From Notospermus geniculatus (Eukaryota; Nemertea; Pilidiophora; Heteronemertea; Lineidae), in contig NMRB01000346.1 of NCBI GenBank assembly GCA_002633025.1, forward strand, positions 1-64,000: 64,000 bases of DNA, read 5' to 3'. Below, one piece after another: positions 1-39,400 of this stretch. Both the position numbers and the translations under genes were made by a program. Below the pieces are notes generated by a model, which worked only from the letters and a program-made list of their open reading frames with translations, was not told where the DNA came from and ran no database searches. Each line of letters opens with the position of its first letter. The stretch's first letter is position 1.

Positions 1-556
1 AGGTCAAAACCCTGTGGGAGGGATGGGGCACAGGCATTTTGGGGGTATTTTATTGAGGATTAGGGGTTAAAATCAAGGATAAATCCACCTTTGAATGGCT
101 TACACTCCTACACCTTATACAAAAGTCCAAACACCAGCACCGCCACTCAGGAACTCTCATTGAGCAAGAGACAAACAGGACACTAAATTGAAATCGTGAT
201 CAAATTTATTCGATTCAAAGTGTAGCCCCGCATAAGTCACATGACAATATCTTTCTTTTTTTCAATATCAGACTTATACATGTATGTATCAACATTTCGA
301 AAAATAGAAAACTCAAATGAGGGTATACAGCCAAATACAACATTATTTATTTGCCCTATTGGAAAATAGAGGAAAGGTTTGCCACAGAAGTCAAATGCAC
401 TTTTTTCCAGGTCCTTTTGAATTCACCCACGATTTCTCCAGAAGAAATACTAGCAGAACAATATTCATGATCATGACTTTATTATGTTACAACAATTAGA
501 AAATCCCTCACTGACAAAGTTAGAGCCATGAATACAGTAAAGACAATACCGGTACT

Positions 557-750
557 TGTGACCCAATCTAGCAAAAGTAGGCGCATGTCGCAACCGAGGA
601 AAGGGTTAACGGACTTTCAACACAATAGCTGAAATGTACATCTCTGCAGGTTGACAATAGTAGTGGACAGCAGTGATAATAGTTGAGTAAACTGATGGCC
701 AATGATGATCACTTGCCACTAGCACCTGCTTTTGCTGGAGCGGGTCACAT
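557..750 (+). mobile_element. MITE family B, copy 1
   Basis: Ends TGTGACCC...GGGTCACAT, interior with GGAAAGGGTTAACGG and GATGATCACTTG. It resembles family A in layout (AATAGCTGAAATGTAC shared) but differs in its ends, so the two families are related. Confidence 0.88.
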
Positions 751-923
751 ATTTCTCAACCCACGAATCACCCATGATTAACCCTTTGACTTCATCTTAC
801 AGTCACAGTCACATGTGCAAATTTTTCACCCACACTCGTGTGGCTAAACCAGCAGCACACCATATGTGAAAGAGTCTAGTGTGCACTTGCAGGAGTCGAG
901 CTTTGTTGGCACTGGGAAATGCG

Positions 924-1103
924 AATAGGAGATGTCAGTCAGTTGACCAATAGGAGTCACTACGGTCCAATTCAATGCCTAGCGGAACCATTCATGGTTG
1001 ATTGAGCACCAATCAGGAGAATTTTATACATGTATTGTATTGGTCCGCTAGAACTTAGCTGCCATCTTTTGGCAATAAGCACAACTGACTGCTCCTATTG
1101 GCG
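924..1103. mobile_element. MITE family H, copy 1
   Basis: Ends AATAGGAG...CTCCTATT, interior with CATCTTTTGGCAAT. A second copy lies at 10829-10993 (SNRNP200 intron 23), ending GACTGCTCCTAT. Confidence 0.8.
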
Positions 1104-1105
1104 TC

Positions 1106-1224
1106 TAAGGCTGAATTTACATCAAGGCACACGCGACACGAACATGCAGGCGAACAAAGGTTTCATGGGGATGAATCCTTTGTGAAGCCATTTTCACCTG
1201 TGCCTCGATGTAAATTCGGCCTAA
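1106..1224. mobile_element. 119-bp foldback element
   Basis: Arms TAAGGCTGAATTTACATC and the inverse TGTAAATTCGGCCTA surround a second inner inverted pair. It lies within the likely 3' UTR or flank of SNRNP200. Confidence 0.78.
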
Positions 1225-1279
1225 TGTGCTGCAGCTAGCACATTCCCTGGCTATTATGTCGCCATGATGAATAGTCTGC

Positions 1280-29477
<28,198 letters not shown>

Positions 29478-29560
29478 GCTTGTTCGTCGCACTTACGCCA
29501 ATCGGACCGCCAGCGCCACCTGAGTGTAGGCGGCAAAGATTAGAACTAGTATATGGGATA
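29478..29560 (-). promoter_or_regulatory. Probable SNRNP200 core promoter/5' leader
   Basis: The bases just upstream of the ATG are GC-rich with an inverted CCAAT box (CCAAT on the plus strand at 29498-29502) and no TATA. The start codon sits in a CATGGCGGATGCGG context that resembles the YY1-type elements found around start sites of housekeeping genes. The transcription start itself cannot be seen, so this is an inference from position and composition. Confidence 0.35.
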
Positions 29561-30499
29561 CCAATCCGGTGTTAATTGCATAATGGAATTGGGGTGGGGG
29601 TGGGGGGGTCATTGGGGTCTTGTCCTAGGAAATTGTCCTGCGGGGAATTGTCAGGGCGAATTTTCCTTGAAGAACTGGCTGGATTATCTGGGGGAATAGC
29701 TAGACTGGTCCCCTGTCGTACCGCTCCGTTCCTCCACTACGACAGGCCGCGTCCGCCATGTTTGCCTGTTTTCTGACACACGTATGCAAATGAGCAATAA
29801 AGACTTGTAACATTGCGGGAGTCTCTAAAAATAGATGATGACTCATGGCGCGACCATTGATGATGTTTGGCTGACCAATCACATGCCGAGTTGGCGTTCA
29901 AGATGCCTGTCGTAGTAGTGAAGCAAGAACTATGACAGGGCACCAGTCTAGGGGAATAGCTTGCAGGGGCCTGGGGGAGGGGTTCCAGAGGGTGGAATTG
30001 TCCAGGAAATTCTGGCAAATTGACGGGGGCAATTGTCCAGTGGGGAATTTGGGCGACATGGTTCCTGAAGCCACCGCTGGGGCTAGAAGGCTTCAGTACT
30101 GGCTGCCATCTTTGTGGCATAAAAGTTGTTGCATATCTATTTATAGATCATCATGTTGACATCACGGGTTATTTTTAGAATGGCATAAATGGGGATGCTG
30201 TAGGTATATAGAGGGAATAATAGTGAAGAATGAAAATTACTTTCAATAACTTTTATTTTTATTTTCAACAATTGATGAGTGTATCACAGGAATGACTCAA
30301 CTCTCCTTACAAAATAATCTGGTCATTAAAAAAATGTGGTTTGGGCATCACAGTGCAAATTTGAACACCATCATGGAAAACTATTGCAGTTCTAAAACCA
30401 ATCGAACCTTTCTACCCCTTTAATTTACCCACCACTCCTCTAGGCCTACTCCCAAAATGTCAGTGACCAACTAACTATGAAAAAGTTGAACAGAAGACA

Positions 30500-30912
30500 C
30501 CTCCATTGACTTAATTCTCTCTCCCCTTAACGAACCATTTTCTGCCTTAGTAAAAACATTTCCACAATGTTCCCTCCTTACGCAAATTTCCCCAATGTCA
30601 CCCATCATTTCCACAATGTTCTCTTCCCTTAGCAAAACATTTCCACAATGTTCTCCCACTTAACAATACATTACCATAATGATCTGACCATTAGCAAAAC
30701 ATTTCCACAATGTTCTCTCCTTTAGAAAAATATTTTCACAATGTTCTCCCCTTATTAACAAAACATTGTTTCCATAATGTCCTCACCCCTCAGCAAAACA
30801 TGTCCACAATGTTCCCTCCCATAGCAAAACATGTCCACAATGTTCCCTCCCATAGCAAAACATTTCCACAATGTTCCCTCCCATTGCAAAACATTTCCAC
30901 ATGTTCTCTCAT
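30500..30912. repeat. About 30-bp minisatellite (AAAACATTTCCACAATGTTC)
   Basis: About 13 units of 28-33 bp. Each contains ACATTTCCACAATGT, a near-palindrome. It is upstream of SNRNP200. Confidence 0.92.
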
Positions 30913-31455
30913 CTCCATGCCAGAAGTACCTCAAATTGCTCACAAATATTTGACATATAAACACAGGAAGAAAACTGGCCATGTTTTTAAATGGAAAGTA
31001 GGATGAAACCGGAGTATCCAGAGACTTAGACAGCCACAGAGAGTCACTTGAAGAACATAACGGCAGTCGGACTGGCACAATGAGAGCTTGGGCACATCAC
31101 CTCTAAGGTTCTGGGGTCCATCCCATGTCTTTATGTGTTAGGGGTGGTTCATACTCCGTCCGGATTTTACGCCAACTATGATCAATTTCAATGTGTGTAC
31201 ACATTCACGCCTTGGAAACCTGCGATCAGTTTCATGCGCTTGACGGTCCGCGGGCAAGTATGAATTGGCCCACTTGGCCCTTAGAGTGGGCCACCCTCTT
31301 CAAGTTCCCCCCCGGGACTCTGCTTTCCTCCTGCTGTACATTAATTCACCCAATATCGTCTATAAAGCCAATATATGTAAATATTTTAAGAATTCGTGGA
31401 ACAGGCCTGAGCAGAAACTGAACTCCTGACTTCAGAGGTGACAGGTGCAGATGTT

Positions 31456-31655
31456 TTAACCCTCAGAGCGCCGTTACCGAGTATACTCGGAGCAACAATT
31501 CTCTTTTTTAGGACCATTACCGAGTATACTCGGAAAAGGTCATAAAATTAAAATTTCAAAACACATGCATTTTTGGCAATTTTTTTCTTTTTTTCGAAAA
31601 TTTTTTTTCCGAAAAAAAACCCCGGTCACAGGGAAAGGAAAAGTTGAAAAATAGT
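31456..31655. mobile_element. MITE family I, copy 2 (right end lost)
   Basis: Matches copy 1 through AAAAGTTGAAAAA and then diverges, so the right inverted repeat is missing. Confidence 0.85.
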
Positions 31656-32865
31656 GCCAATGGCACTGTGCCCGCTTGGCTTTTTAGCACAGTGGTGGAA
31701 AGAATAAGCCATATCAGAATCCCATACAAGCCATATTTGACCAAAGCGTACATAGCAGATTTTGTGAGTTTGGATTTGGCCTCCTGGCGGCAAAGTCAAG
31801 AATTAGATTTCACCAATACTTCGTCAGGAAGTCACTACAACCTAGAGGTAAATACATACAAAGATTCAATACAATAGCTCACACGATTATCAAAATATAA
31901 CCCTTTTAAGTTTTTCACAAAACGCCCCCTACCTACCAAAATAGGAATCGCATCGCACCCAAAATCAAACTTGACCTAGATTTTTTGGTCATAAACACCT
32001 GTATGCAATATGACAATGATCCTTCAAAAACTGAAGGCGCTATCCATCANGCAACAGAATTGACCTCGCTCCAGGCTTTCTTGCGCGTCCGATAGCATTG
32101 CGTGAGTCGCCTGGCCTCGAGTATTGGGATTCCCAGAAGGGCGCATGCATTGTGTTGAGACGCAGTCTGATGTGTGGATCGATAAGTTACTCGTGACAGC
32201 CCAGTGAGCCGCCTCGCTAAGTGAGTACCGTACCGGGGTATAATGGTTAGGCCTACGTCAATTTTGTGTGTGTGAATGAACAATATGAAAAATCCCATAC
32301 AAAAACAAAAGCAGATAGGAAGGAGTGTGGTCCCAACAAGGGGTTTTGGGGTTCCCCGAGAGTGCGCGAGTTCACTCACTGATATTTGCATAATTCCATA
32401 AGTTTGAACCATAACAATGCCCACTTTTCACAATCAAATCCATTTTTTCTCGAAATTCCGGGCCTATTGGGGCTTCAGTGTAGGCCTTTGAGCATATTCA
32501 GAAAATTGGATGAGAAATTTCATCCTCTACAGCGGCATTACCAAAAGAACGGACTGATCACGCGTATATATTACCATGATTACCGTATGCATGAGCGTTC
32601 AAGAATGATGATCACGTCTTGGGTCCATGGGACATAAAATGTGATTGAATGGTGTGTTTTTGAATAATGATATCTCCCCTTTGCGCATTTTTCCATTGCG
32701 CATTTTGATTTTGCGCAAATTCCAGTAAGCCCTTCAATAATGCATTCAAGTAATGACTTTTAAAAAATACACGCAGATATTTTTCGAACTAAGATCATTT
32801 TCAAGCTATGCTAACACAATTGTCAATCAATTTACTTGATCAAAATCCTTAAATGCACACAATTA

Positions 32866-33077
32866 ACTCATCTGCCCCAGGTTTGAACAGACGGTATCTT
32901 CTGTTGAAGTTTTCTAAAAGCCTTGGAGACATGAATTGGAAAAAATTTGAAGAAAGATTCTTTAGATGGTTCACAGGAACAAACTTTCTTCAAATATTTT
33001 TTGATCAGTACCATAGGATGTGAGAAAACTTTGACAGAAGATACCGTCTGCTGGACTCCGGTGGCCAACAGGTTAAA
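32866..33077. mobile_element. Repeat family E, third copy (foldback form)
   Basis: Ends ACTCATCTGCCCCAGG and GACTCCGGTGGCCAACAGG; inner inverted pair GACGGTATCTTCTGT and ACAGAAGATACCGTC. It is a foldback, so the family is probably a MITE. Confidence 0.8.
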
Positions 33078-33206
33078 GAGAACTCGACACGCAAAGTTCA
33101 GAAATCAGGCCATGGTTATCACTGAACATAATATGCATATTCATTAATCATCACAGAAGGAAAGCATCATGGGTGTAAATCAAGGCAACAGATGAGCGAA
33201 TACAGG

Positions 33207-33725
33207 TGTAACATTTTTCAGTGAGGTCCCAGTGCCAGTGTCACATACAATAGATTGATGGAATAATCAGGTTATATCTAGGCCATTTTAGAGCGGCGGT
33301 ACGGTGTGCCACCAAAAGGGGGTGCCGCTGTGCCCTTTTTTAACCCCCCCTAGGGTGCCGCTGTGCCCTTTAAAAAAATTTTTTTTCTTCTTTTTTAGGT
33401 TTTAGTAGTACCCCAGACCCTCTGTCATGGTCCCTTATTGGTTGTATCACCTTAGAAACTGCCTTAAATTGGCTGCTGACTGGAGTTCTAGAGACATCTT
33501 TAACTGACAAGCCTCTCAAATTCCGTTGGTAGAAATGTCGCGAATAAAAGGTTGAAGTGCCCTTTTCACAAAGTTTGCACCGTGCCCTTCTGAAATCCTA
33601 GATATACATGTAACCCTGAATAAGCCATGGACTTGACAATGAGCGACAGACAGAGAGTCCGTTTCCCAGTGTGTTCCGAAAAATGGGAATCACACAGAAA
33701 AATGGCCACACTGAAAAACGTTACA
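33207..33725. mobile_element. MITE family F, copy 2, with a nested element
   Basis: Both family F ends are present. An element at about 33268-33618 with ends CAGGTTATATCTAGG and CCTAGATATACATGTAACCCTG-like inverse is nested within, flanked by AATAA on both sides. Confidence 0.88.
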
Positions 33726-33864
33726 TCTGTAGTGAATAAATAATCTAATTTGATTCTCATTTTTAAAACACATTATCACAAAAAAATGAGCATTTGAATA
33801 ATCTAGAAGGAATGGCACAGGATTTCTAGGAGTGGAGAGATAGGCCTACATCAGGACAGAAATA

Positions 33865-34143
33865 TGTGACCCGATCTAGCAAAGGTAGGCACATGTTGCA
33901 ACCAAGGAAAGGGTTAACGGCCTTACAACACAACAGCTGAAATGTATGTCTCTGCAGGTTGACAACAGTAGTGGACAGCAGTGATATTAGGGAGGTTTCA
34001 CAAGCGCCCGGTTAGGCCATACGACGACGTTTATCTATTGTGTGGGTGTACCCAAACTATAGATAAACGTCGTCGTATGGCCTAACCGGGCGCTTGCGAA
34101 ACCTCCCTAATAGTTGAGTAAATTGATGACCAGTGATGATCAC
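33865..34143 (+). mobile_element. MITE family B, copy 3, with a near-perfect palindrome inserted
   Basis: Family B copy interrupted at about 33990-34108 by a separate 119-bp palindrome. The right end of B is lost where a hAT-like element starts at 34143. Confidence 0.85.
33990..34108. mobile_element. 119-bp near-perfect palindrome MITE
   Basis: Arms of about 50 bp start GGGAGGTTTCACAAGCGCCC and are almost identical in inverse, with a 15-bp loop. It interrupts family B where the intact copies read GATAATAG, implying a TA-rich target of two or three bases. Confidence 0.92.
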
Positions 34144-34387
34144 AGGCCCGGATCCATACGCCCCCTATTTTGGCAGAGCAATGATTTTTTAGCAAGAAAA
34201 AATTTAACCAGATAAAAATATATTTGAGTATTTTGCTCTCAGAATCCAGGAAAATGCATCTAAAGCACTTAAATTGTCAAATTTATCCGGGGGGGGGGCG
34301 ACACGCATTTGTGCTTCGCGCTTTCCGGTGCTCACCGCCTTCGTCGACCAACGCCCCCTTTCTGTCAATCCTGCATCCAGCCCTGTG
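34143..34387. mobile_element. hAT-like MITE with CAGGCCCGGATCC end
   Basis: Left end CACAGGCCCGGATCCATACG and right end CTGCATCCAGCCCTGTG form imperfect inverted repeats of hAT type. Interior has a GGGGGGGGGCG run. Confidence 0.72.
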
Positions 34388-34498
34388 TTCAGAAGAGCGT
34401 GTTAATAAAATGATAATCTGGATAATGATATGAAATTCACATGACAGCGTATTAAAGTGGATGTCACAGGCCGTGATATGTGAAGAAATTTACAGGGC

Positions 34499-34665
34499 CA
34501 CGATATTGTCACTTTTTGTCAACAGCCGGCACCACCGGCGGTGATTGCATCATTCTCCAATACTGTAGTTTTTCCTTTTGCCCCAGTGTTGGAGAATGTA
34601 TGATTACAATACAATACAATGCATAAATGGATACCGTAGGAATGAGAATTACTCTACATGGGGCG
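34499..34665 (+). mobile_element. Repeat P, copy 2 (empty site)
   Basis: Uninterrupted copy of repeat P that shows the pre-insertion sequence for the element at 12657-12944. Confidence 0.85.
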
Positions 34666-34713
34666 AGGTTGATAAGCAGTATAGTTTAACAACATTGTCA
34701 ATAGAGGTCTCCC

Positions 34714-34968
34714 TTAAAGATAATGTATCACGACTTTATTGTTTACATTCAATGTTTTGTAAACATGGATGTTTACATTATGTTATTTTGGACTTTTGGG
34801 ACATGCCAACCCACCAAAATGGATACTTTTGGAACCAACAGAATTTCTAGACAGGCATGGGGCTACCAACAAATTTCTCATCAAGAAAGCCTGGACATAA
34901 ACAAACAAAATGTAAATAAACAATGAATTTCGTGGCCCGCGAAAATACCCGTGATACATTATCTTTAA
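34714..34968 (+). mobile_element. MITE family D, copy 1
   Basis: Ends TTAAAGATAATGTATCACG and CGTGATACATTATCTTTAA. Interior with TGTAAACATGGATGTTTACA. A second, closely similar copy is at 53193-53449. Confidence 0.9.
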
Positions 34969-35216
34969 CGCGGGTATGTTTAGTGCAGGATAGGAAGGGA
35001 ATACAATGCCCCTTTTACTTTGTAACGGAAGCTGTGTTGCAGAAACAGCACTCGGAAAATAGAACATAAAAATTTCAGAAATTCTCCCATAGCAGGGTTT
35101 TGCTTTCCTGTTCTTCAAACACTTGCAAACAATGTTTGAAGAGGAGTGAGGTAAAAACCCCTGCTGTGGGAGGATGCTTTTGGAAGACTCTAGTATCACC
35201 ATATGCATGAGACTAA

Positions 35217-35505
35217 AGCTGTGTTCACACTGAAACCGACTTGAAAGCGTTTTCCGTAAAACGTTTTACGGAAAACGCTTTCGACCAAAACCGACTGTGC
35301 CACACTACAGTCACCAAAGCGTTTTCAAAACGGTTGTCGCGCCCGAATGACGTCGAGTCGTTTTGAAACCACTTCTGGAATCGTTTTCGTTAAAACGCTT
35401 TCAAACCGTTTTAAGAGGGTTCTAGTGTGGCACCCTAAACCGTTTTAAGATCTTAAAACGTTTTCAAACTGTTTTAAAAGCCCAGTGTGAACGCAGCTTT
35501 TAGCA
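35217..35505. mobile_element. 289-bp MITE with AAGCTGTGTTCACACTG ends
   Basis: Ends AAGCTGTGTTCACACTG and the inverse CAGTGTGAACGCAGCTT. The interior is built of AAAACG/CGTTTT words, including the self-complementary GTAAAACGTTTTAC. Confidence 0.88.
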
Positions 35506-35507
35506 GA

Positions 35508-35915
35508 CTAAAGCAGCACACCAGGCGACATCGCAAGTGAGCAAAATCGGCTGTTAACGCCTGGTGTGCACTGGACAGTGATGCGTAGAATCTTCTCACC
35601 AGTGATGTTCGCCCAATATCAAACAATACCAAAACCGATATCGCCTCGTCTGCGGTGGCTGGTGAGAAGATCAGTGGCAAGTAGATCACTTGCGATACCG
35701 GTCAGGGGCGGATCCACGATTAAGGAAAAGAGGGGGCGCACTGTGCTAGAAACATTGAAATCTGTGGTGAATTTCAATGATTTGCTCCGATTTTCAGAAT
35801 TTCACGGTCAATTTTACAGATTTGTTAGCCGAAAGGGGGGCGTGCGCCGGGTGCACCCCCTTGGATCCACGCCTGCCGGTATCGCCTGCTGCGCTGCTGG
35901 CTTTTAACATTTTGC
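35508..35915. mobile_element. Foldback (copy 2 of the 4872 element) carrying a hAT-like MITE
   Basis: Shares its interior with 4872-5327 in reverse orientation. It is interrupted at 35704-35878 by a MITE with ends CAGGGGCGGATCCACG and CTTGGATCCACGCCTG, flanked by CCGGT on both sides. Confidence 0.85.
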
Positions 35916-36067
35916 TATCTGGTCCAAGTGAGCATTTTAAACAAAATTCCAGATATTTTGAGATGAAGGTCATGACGCCCGTAAAACATTCCAATTTTAC
36001 CCCAAATGTCAACCTATGCACTCTGATTCACACAAACAAACAAAGTTTGGCCAAATTTCTGACGATC

Positions 36068-36419
36068 TGTGACCCGTTCTAGCAAAAGCAGGTGCTTGCC
36101 GCAATGGGGACGCTAGCTCGATAGAGGGCAGCACACCGAAACCCGGTCCTAATACAATGGACGCCTTTTGTGTGGGAAATTGATCAGGACCGGGATGTCT
36201 GTTTCATTTCAATAGTTTTAACCACTAGTGACACCTATTGAAAAAGTCGGCTATCGTCCCCATTGAGGAAAGGGTTAACGGCCTTACAACACAATAGCTG
36301 AAATGTACGTCTCTGCAGGTTGACAATAGTAGTGGACAGCAGTGATAATAGTTGAGTATACTGATGACCAATGATGATCACTTGGGACAAGCGTCTGCTT
36401 TTGCCGGAGTGGGTCACAT
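36068..36419 (+). mobile_element. MITE family B, copy 4, with a 145-bp insertion
   Basis: Both family B ends are present (TGTGACCCGTTCTAGC and GAGTGGGTCACAT). About 145 bp at roughly 36106-36252 do not match other copies, so a further element was inserted near the left arm. Confidence 0.82.
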
Positions 36420-36481
36420 TTTGAGCAGCATCGACACCCCTTCAATGATGATACCCAATTTTTTCGACGAGATTTTGTGCC

Positions 36482-39400
36482 CTAAAAATTCTTAAGTTTT
36501 TTGTACATCAGATAAGCTAGGGTCCCAAAGGTTGCCGAGCCCGCGGCATATGGTGCAAATTTTTTACACATCTCCACGCTTTTCTGGACTAACCCCTTAT
36601 CGTCCATAACCTCAACATCACCCCCAGTTGCCCCTTCATCAATGCCACAAGTGCCACTGCCGACTAGTGGTTGGTCATCGGAAATGCCTTGGAAATCTCG
36701 CTCTTCAAGTGGACTTAAACGCAACTGCGCTCCAGGAAGCATGAGCCCACCCGGCCCAGTGCGCCCCCTCATGGCCCCAGCAGCAGTGAAAAACGTCGCC
36801 TGAGGTTGTTGCGCTAATCCGTACGCCGAGAAGATCCGCATTTCACGTTCTTCAATGTACGTCATAGCCTTGTCAAATATCTCGTCAACTATCAGACGAC
36901 AGATTTCTACGGCATCCTCATCAAGGGTCTCAAACTCGGACTTAATGTCCGGAATCCGGTACTGACTACATTCATCCAACTGACCCATAATTTCCTGAAA
37001 CTGCGTGAAGTTCATCTCCTGATTCTCTGCCTGGGGACCAGGTTGCACGACCTCCTGGTCCTCCTGGTGTGGCAAAGGACGAGTCTCGCACAAGACAGGG
37101 CCGGGGTCGACTGTCACGGACTCAGTCGGCCCGACTTCTTGTGTTTTGAATGCCTCTGAATGCGTTGGTGTCATTGCGCTTGGAGCAAATTCTGAGACCT
37201 CCTGATAGGGACTACGCTGTTTTTCCTCAAGTAGAGGTCCCACGTCATCGCCTGTTGAGCTAAAACTCGATAGGCTTCCCACTTGCAAAGTCTGCTGAAG
37301 CGCTGAAGGCCTTGTTAAATGTGCCGATTCAGCAACCTCTTGGTGCGGATAGCTATGTTTCTCCTGAACTGGTCCGCTACCATCCTGTGCTGACGCCATA
37401 TTTGACGAAGTTTGAGTATCAAAAATTTCCTGCGATGCGGACAACTGGATCAAATTTTCCGATATAGCGTTCTCACATTGCGATAAAACAGGGTCAGTAT
37501 CCTCCATCTTTGAATTCGAACTTTCCTGGTTCTTATGCTGTACTCCCAATAATTCCTGAGACATGTTCAACTCTGTTGTCTGCTGCAATAGGTGCCGTGG
37601 TCCGTCTTCCAAAATATTCTCACTCTCATCCAAATTTGTTGAAAACGCCGAACCAGATTCCACCATTGTGGCCGTCTCACCGCCACCTTCGTTACTGCCA
37701 GATTCCCCAACATTTTTTGCAGAATCATGATTGCTGGACGTTTCTGTTGACTGTTCGGCAAACGAAGCGATTTTACTCCCTGTGATTGCAGAAGGAACAA
37801 TCTCTGACGTCTGCCCTGGCGTAGACTCCACGCCCTTCTCAACCGGCAGGCTATCCCAACGCCACGCGTCCTCTCCGATATCCAGAACTCCAGATGCGGT
37901 CTGACTAGGCAGTGTATCCTGACTGTCCCTCAGTTTTTCAGATACTGAAATGGGCCCATTTTGACTACCGGTATTCACATCAGCAGACGGAGAGGATGAT
38001 ATGAAATTTGACAAAGATGACAAAGAATCATGCGTTTCCGCCACAGGGTCACTTTTCAAATTCTCTTCAAATGAAACTTTCTCTTGGGTATCAGATTTTT
38101 CAAATTGCTGCAGCGGCCCAGGTCCCATGTTCCCAAGACCTTCAGTAACCATGGTAACAGTCCCCGAGAATTCCACAACATCTGGAAGACTCCTTTTGGC
38201 TGCATCATCGTCTTCGACAACTTCCCCATCAAAAGAACCAGACAGGGTCAAACTAACAATATCTGGTAGAGAGGCGAGGGCGCCACAGTCCTGGTCCTTG
38301 TTATCATCCAAGTCAGCTGTTCCTGAGATGATACCGCCTTCAACGAACTCCTTTTGTGGCACAGCTCCATTTAATGGCACATAATGGTCGCCTTCAACAA
38401 CTTCCGCATCAACTTCCGGACTTTCCAGATCCACACTTCCGTCCAATATTGCATCTGCCTCAAAAGTCATTAGGCCTACTTTTGACTCTGATTCAGGCGG
38501 GCCTACTTTTGACTCTGATTCAGGCGGGCCTACTTTTGACTCTGATTCAGGCAGTGGGTCAATCAATCTTGCAATGCCAGAGGTACGGCGTTCCGTGTTT
38601 TCAGTTTGCTCTACTTCAATGAAACCGTCTGACCTCTGCGTTGGAGACTGTGTGTCAACTTCATTGACAATGTCATTGTCTTCAAGAATTTCAGTTCCTG
38701 CAGCAGCCTCATCAAAATCATCATCACCGATCGTCATTGGATCCAAACGCTGAGATGCTCCGATGTCAGCATCAGCAACTGCATCATTTTCTTCCTCTGC
38801 AGCTGTGCTCCCTGTATCTCCAGCTACCTCAGCATCCATCCCACCATTTCCTTCCATATCTGGGACGTCTTCACTGTCCACTGCAACGGCAACTTCGGAG
38901 ATATTTCGTGGTGAAGGCGCATCTGAAAATATATCAGAATCCATGTCAGCATTTCCGACCCCGTCATACGTAGCTTCGGCATTCAATTCCATAACAACAG
39001 TTGAAATATTTCGTGCTGTGTCATGCAGAGCTTCGGCATTAAGTTCCATAACATTTGAAATATTTCGAGCAGTATTTCCAGGCATGGATACATCAATCTC
39101 AAATATGTCGGTCACAGCGGCAGAATCAGTTGCTTTGTAACTTTCAGCATGTGTGACGTTGACGTCACCACGAGTGATAAGCGACATGGTAGACTCTGAG
39201 ATATCACGAGGTTGAAAATCATATTGTGGTTGAATCTCATGCAATACCTGAGCACGAATAAGTGAATCAAATGTGTCGTCAAGTGCAACATTTCCGTCAA
39301 TGTCAATTTCAGCAACTGTCATGGCGGCCTGAACGGTTTCATCTGGACCTTGCGACCTTGATTCTATCCCGGGTTCAATTGGTGCAAAGACGACAGCCCC

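Larger units (their letters stand above)
1..1279. other. SNRNP200 3' flank, repeat-filled, no gene seen
   Basis: Downstream of the SNRNP200 stop there is no further exon that I can support. The stretch holds foldback repeats at 557-750, 924-1103 and 1106-1224, listed separately. AATAAA on the minus strand occurs near 206-211 and near 50, but both are far from the stop and I cannot tell which, if any, is the polyadenylation signal. Confidence 0.6.
29478..36481. other. Intergenic region between SNRNP200 and the giant-exon gene
   Basis: No coding exon could be supported. Besides the listed repeats it has an imperfect foldback at about 29700-29955 (CAGGGGAC/GTCCCCTG-type inner ends), a minisatellite at 30500-30910, unassigned sequence at 31140-31450 and 31660-32860 (single N at 32050), and hAT-like and other MITEs from 33 to 36 kb. 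Poly-G runs occur near 29590 and 34290. Confidence 0.6.

Noticed and set aside
32047-32424. Frame of 125 codons ending at the N at 32050
   Set aside because: No recognisable domain, no splice support, and it depends on the unknown base.
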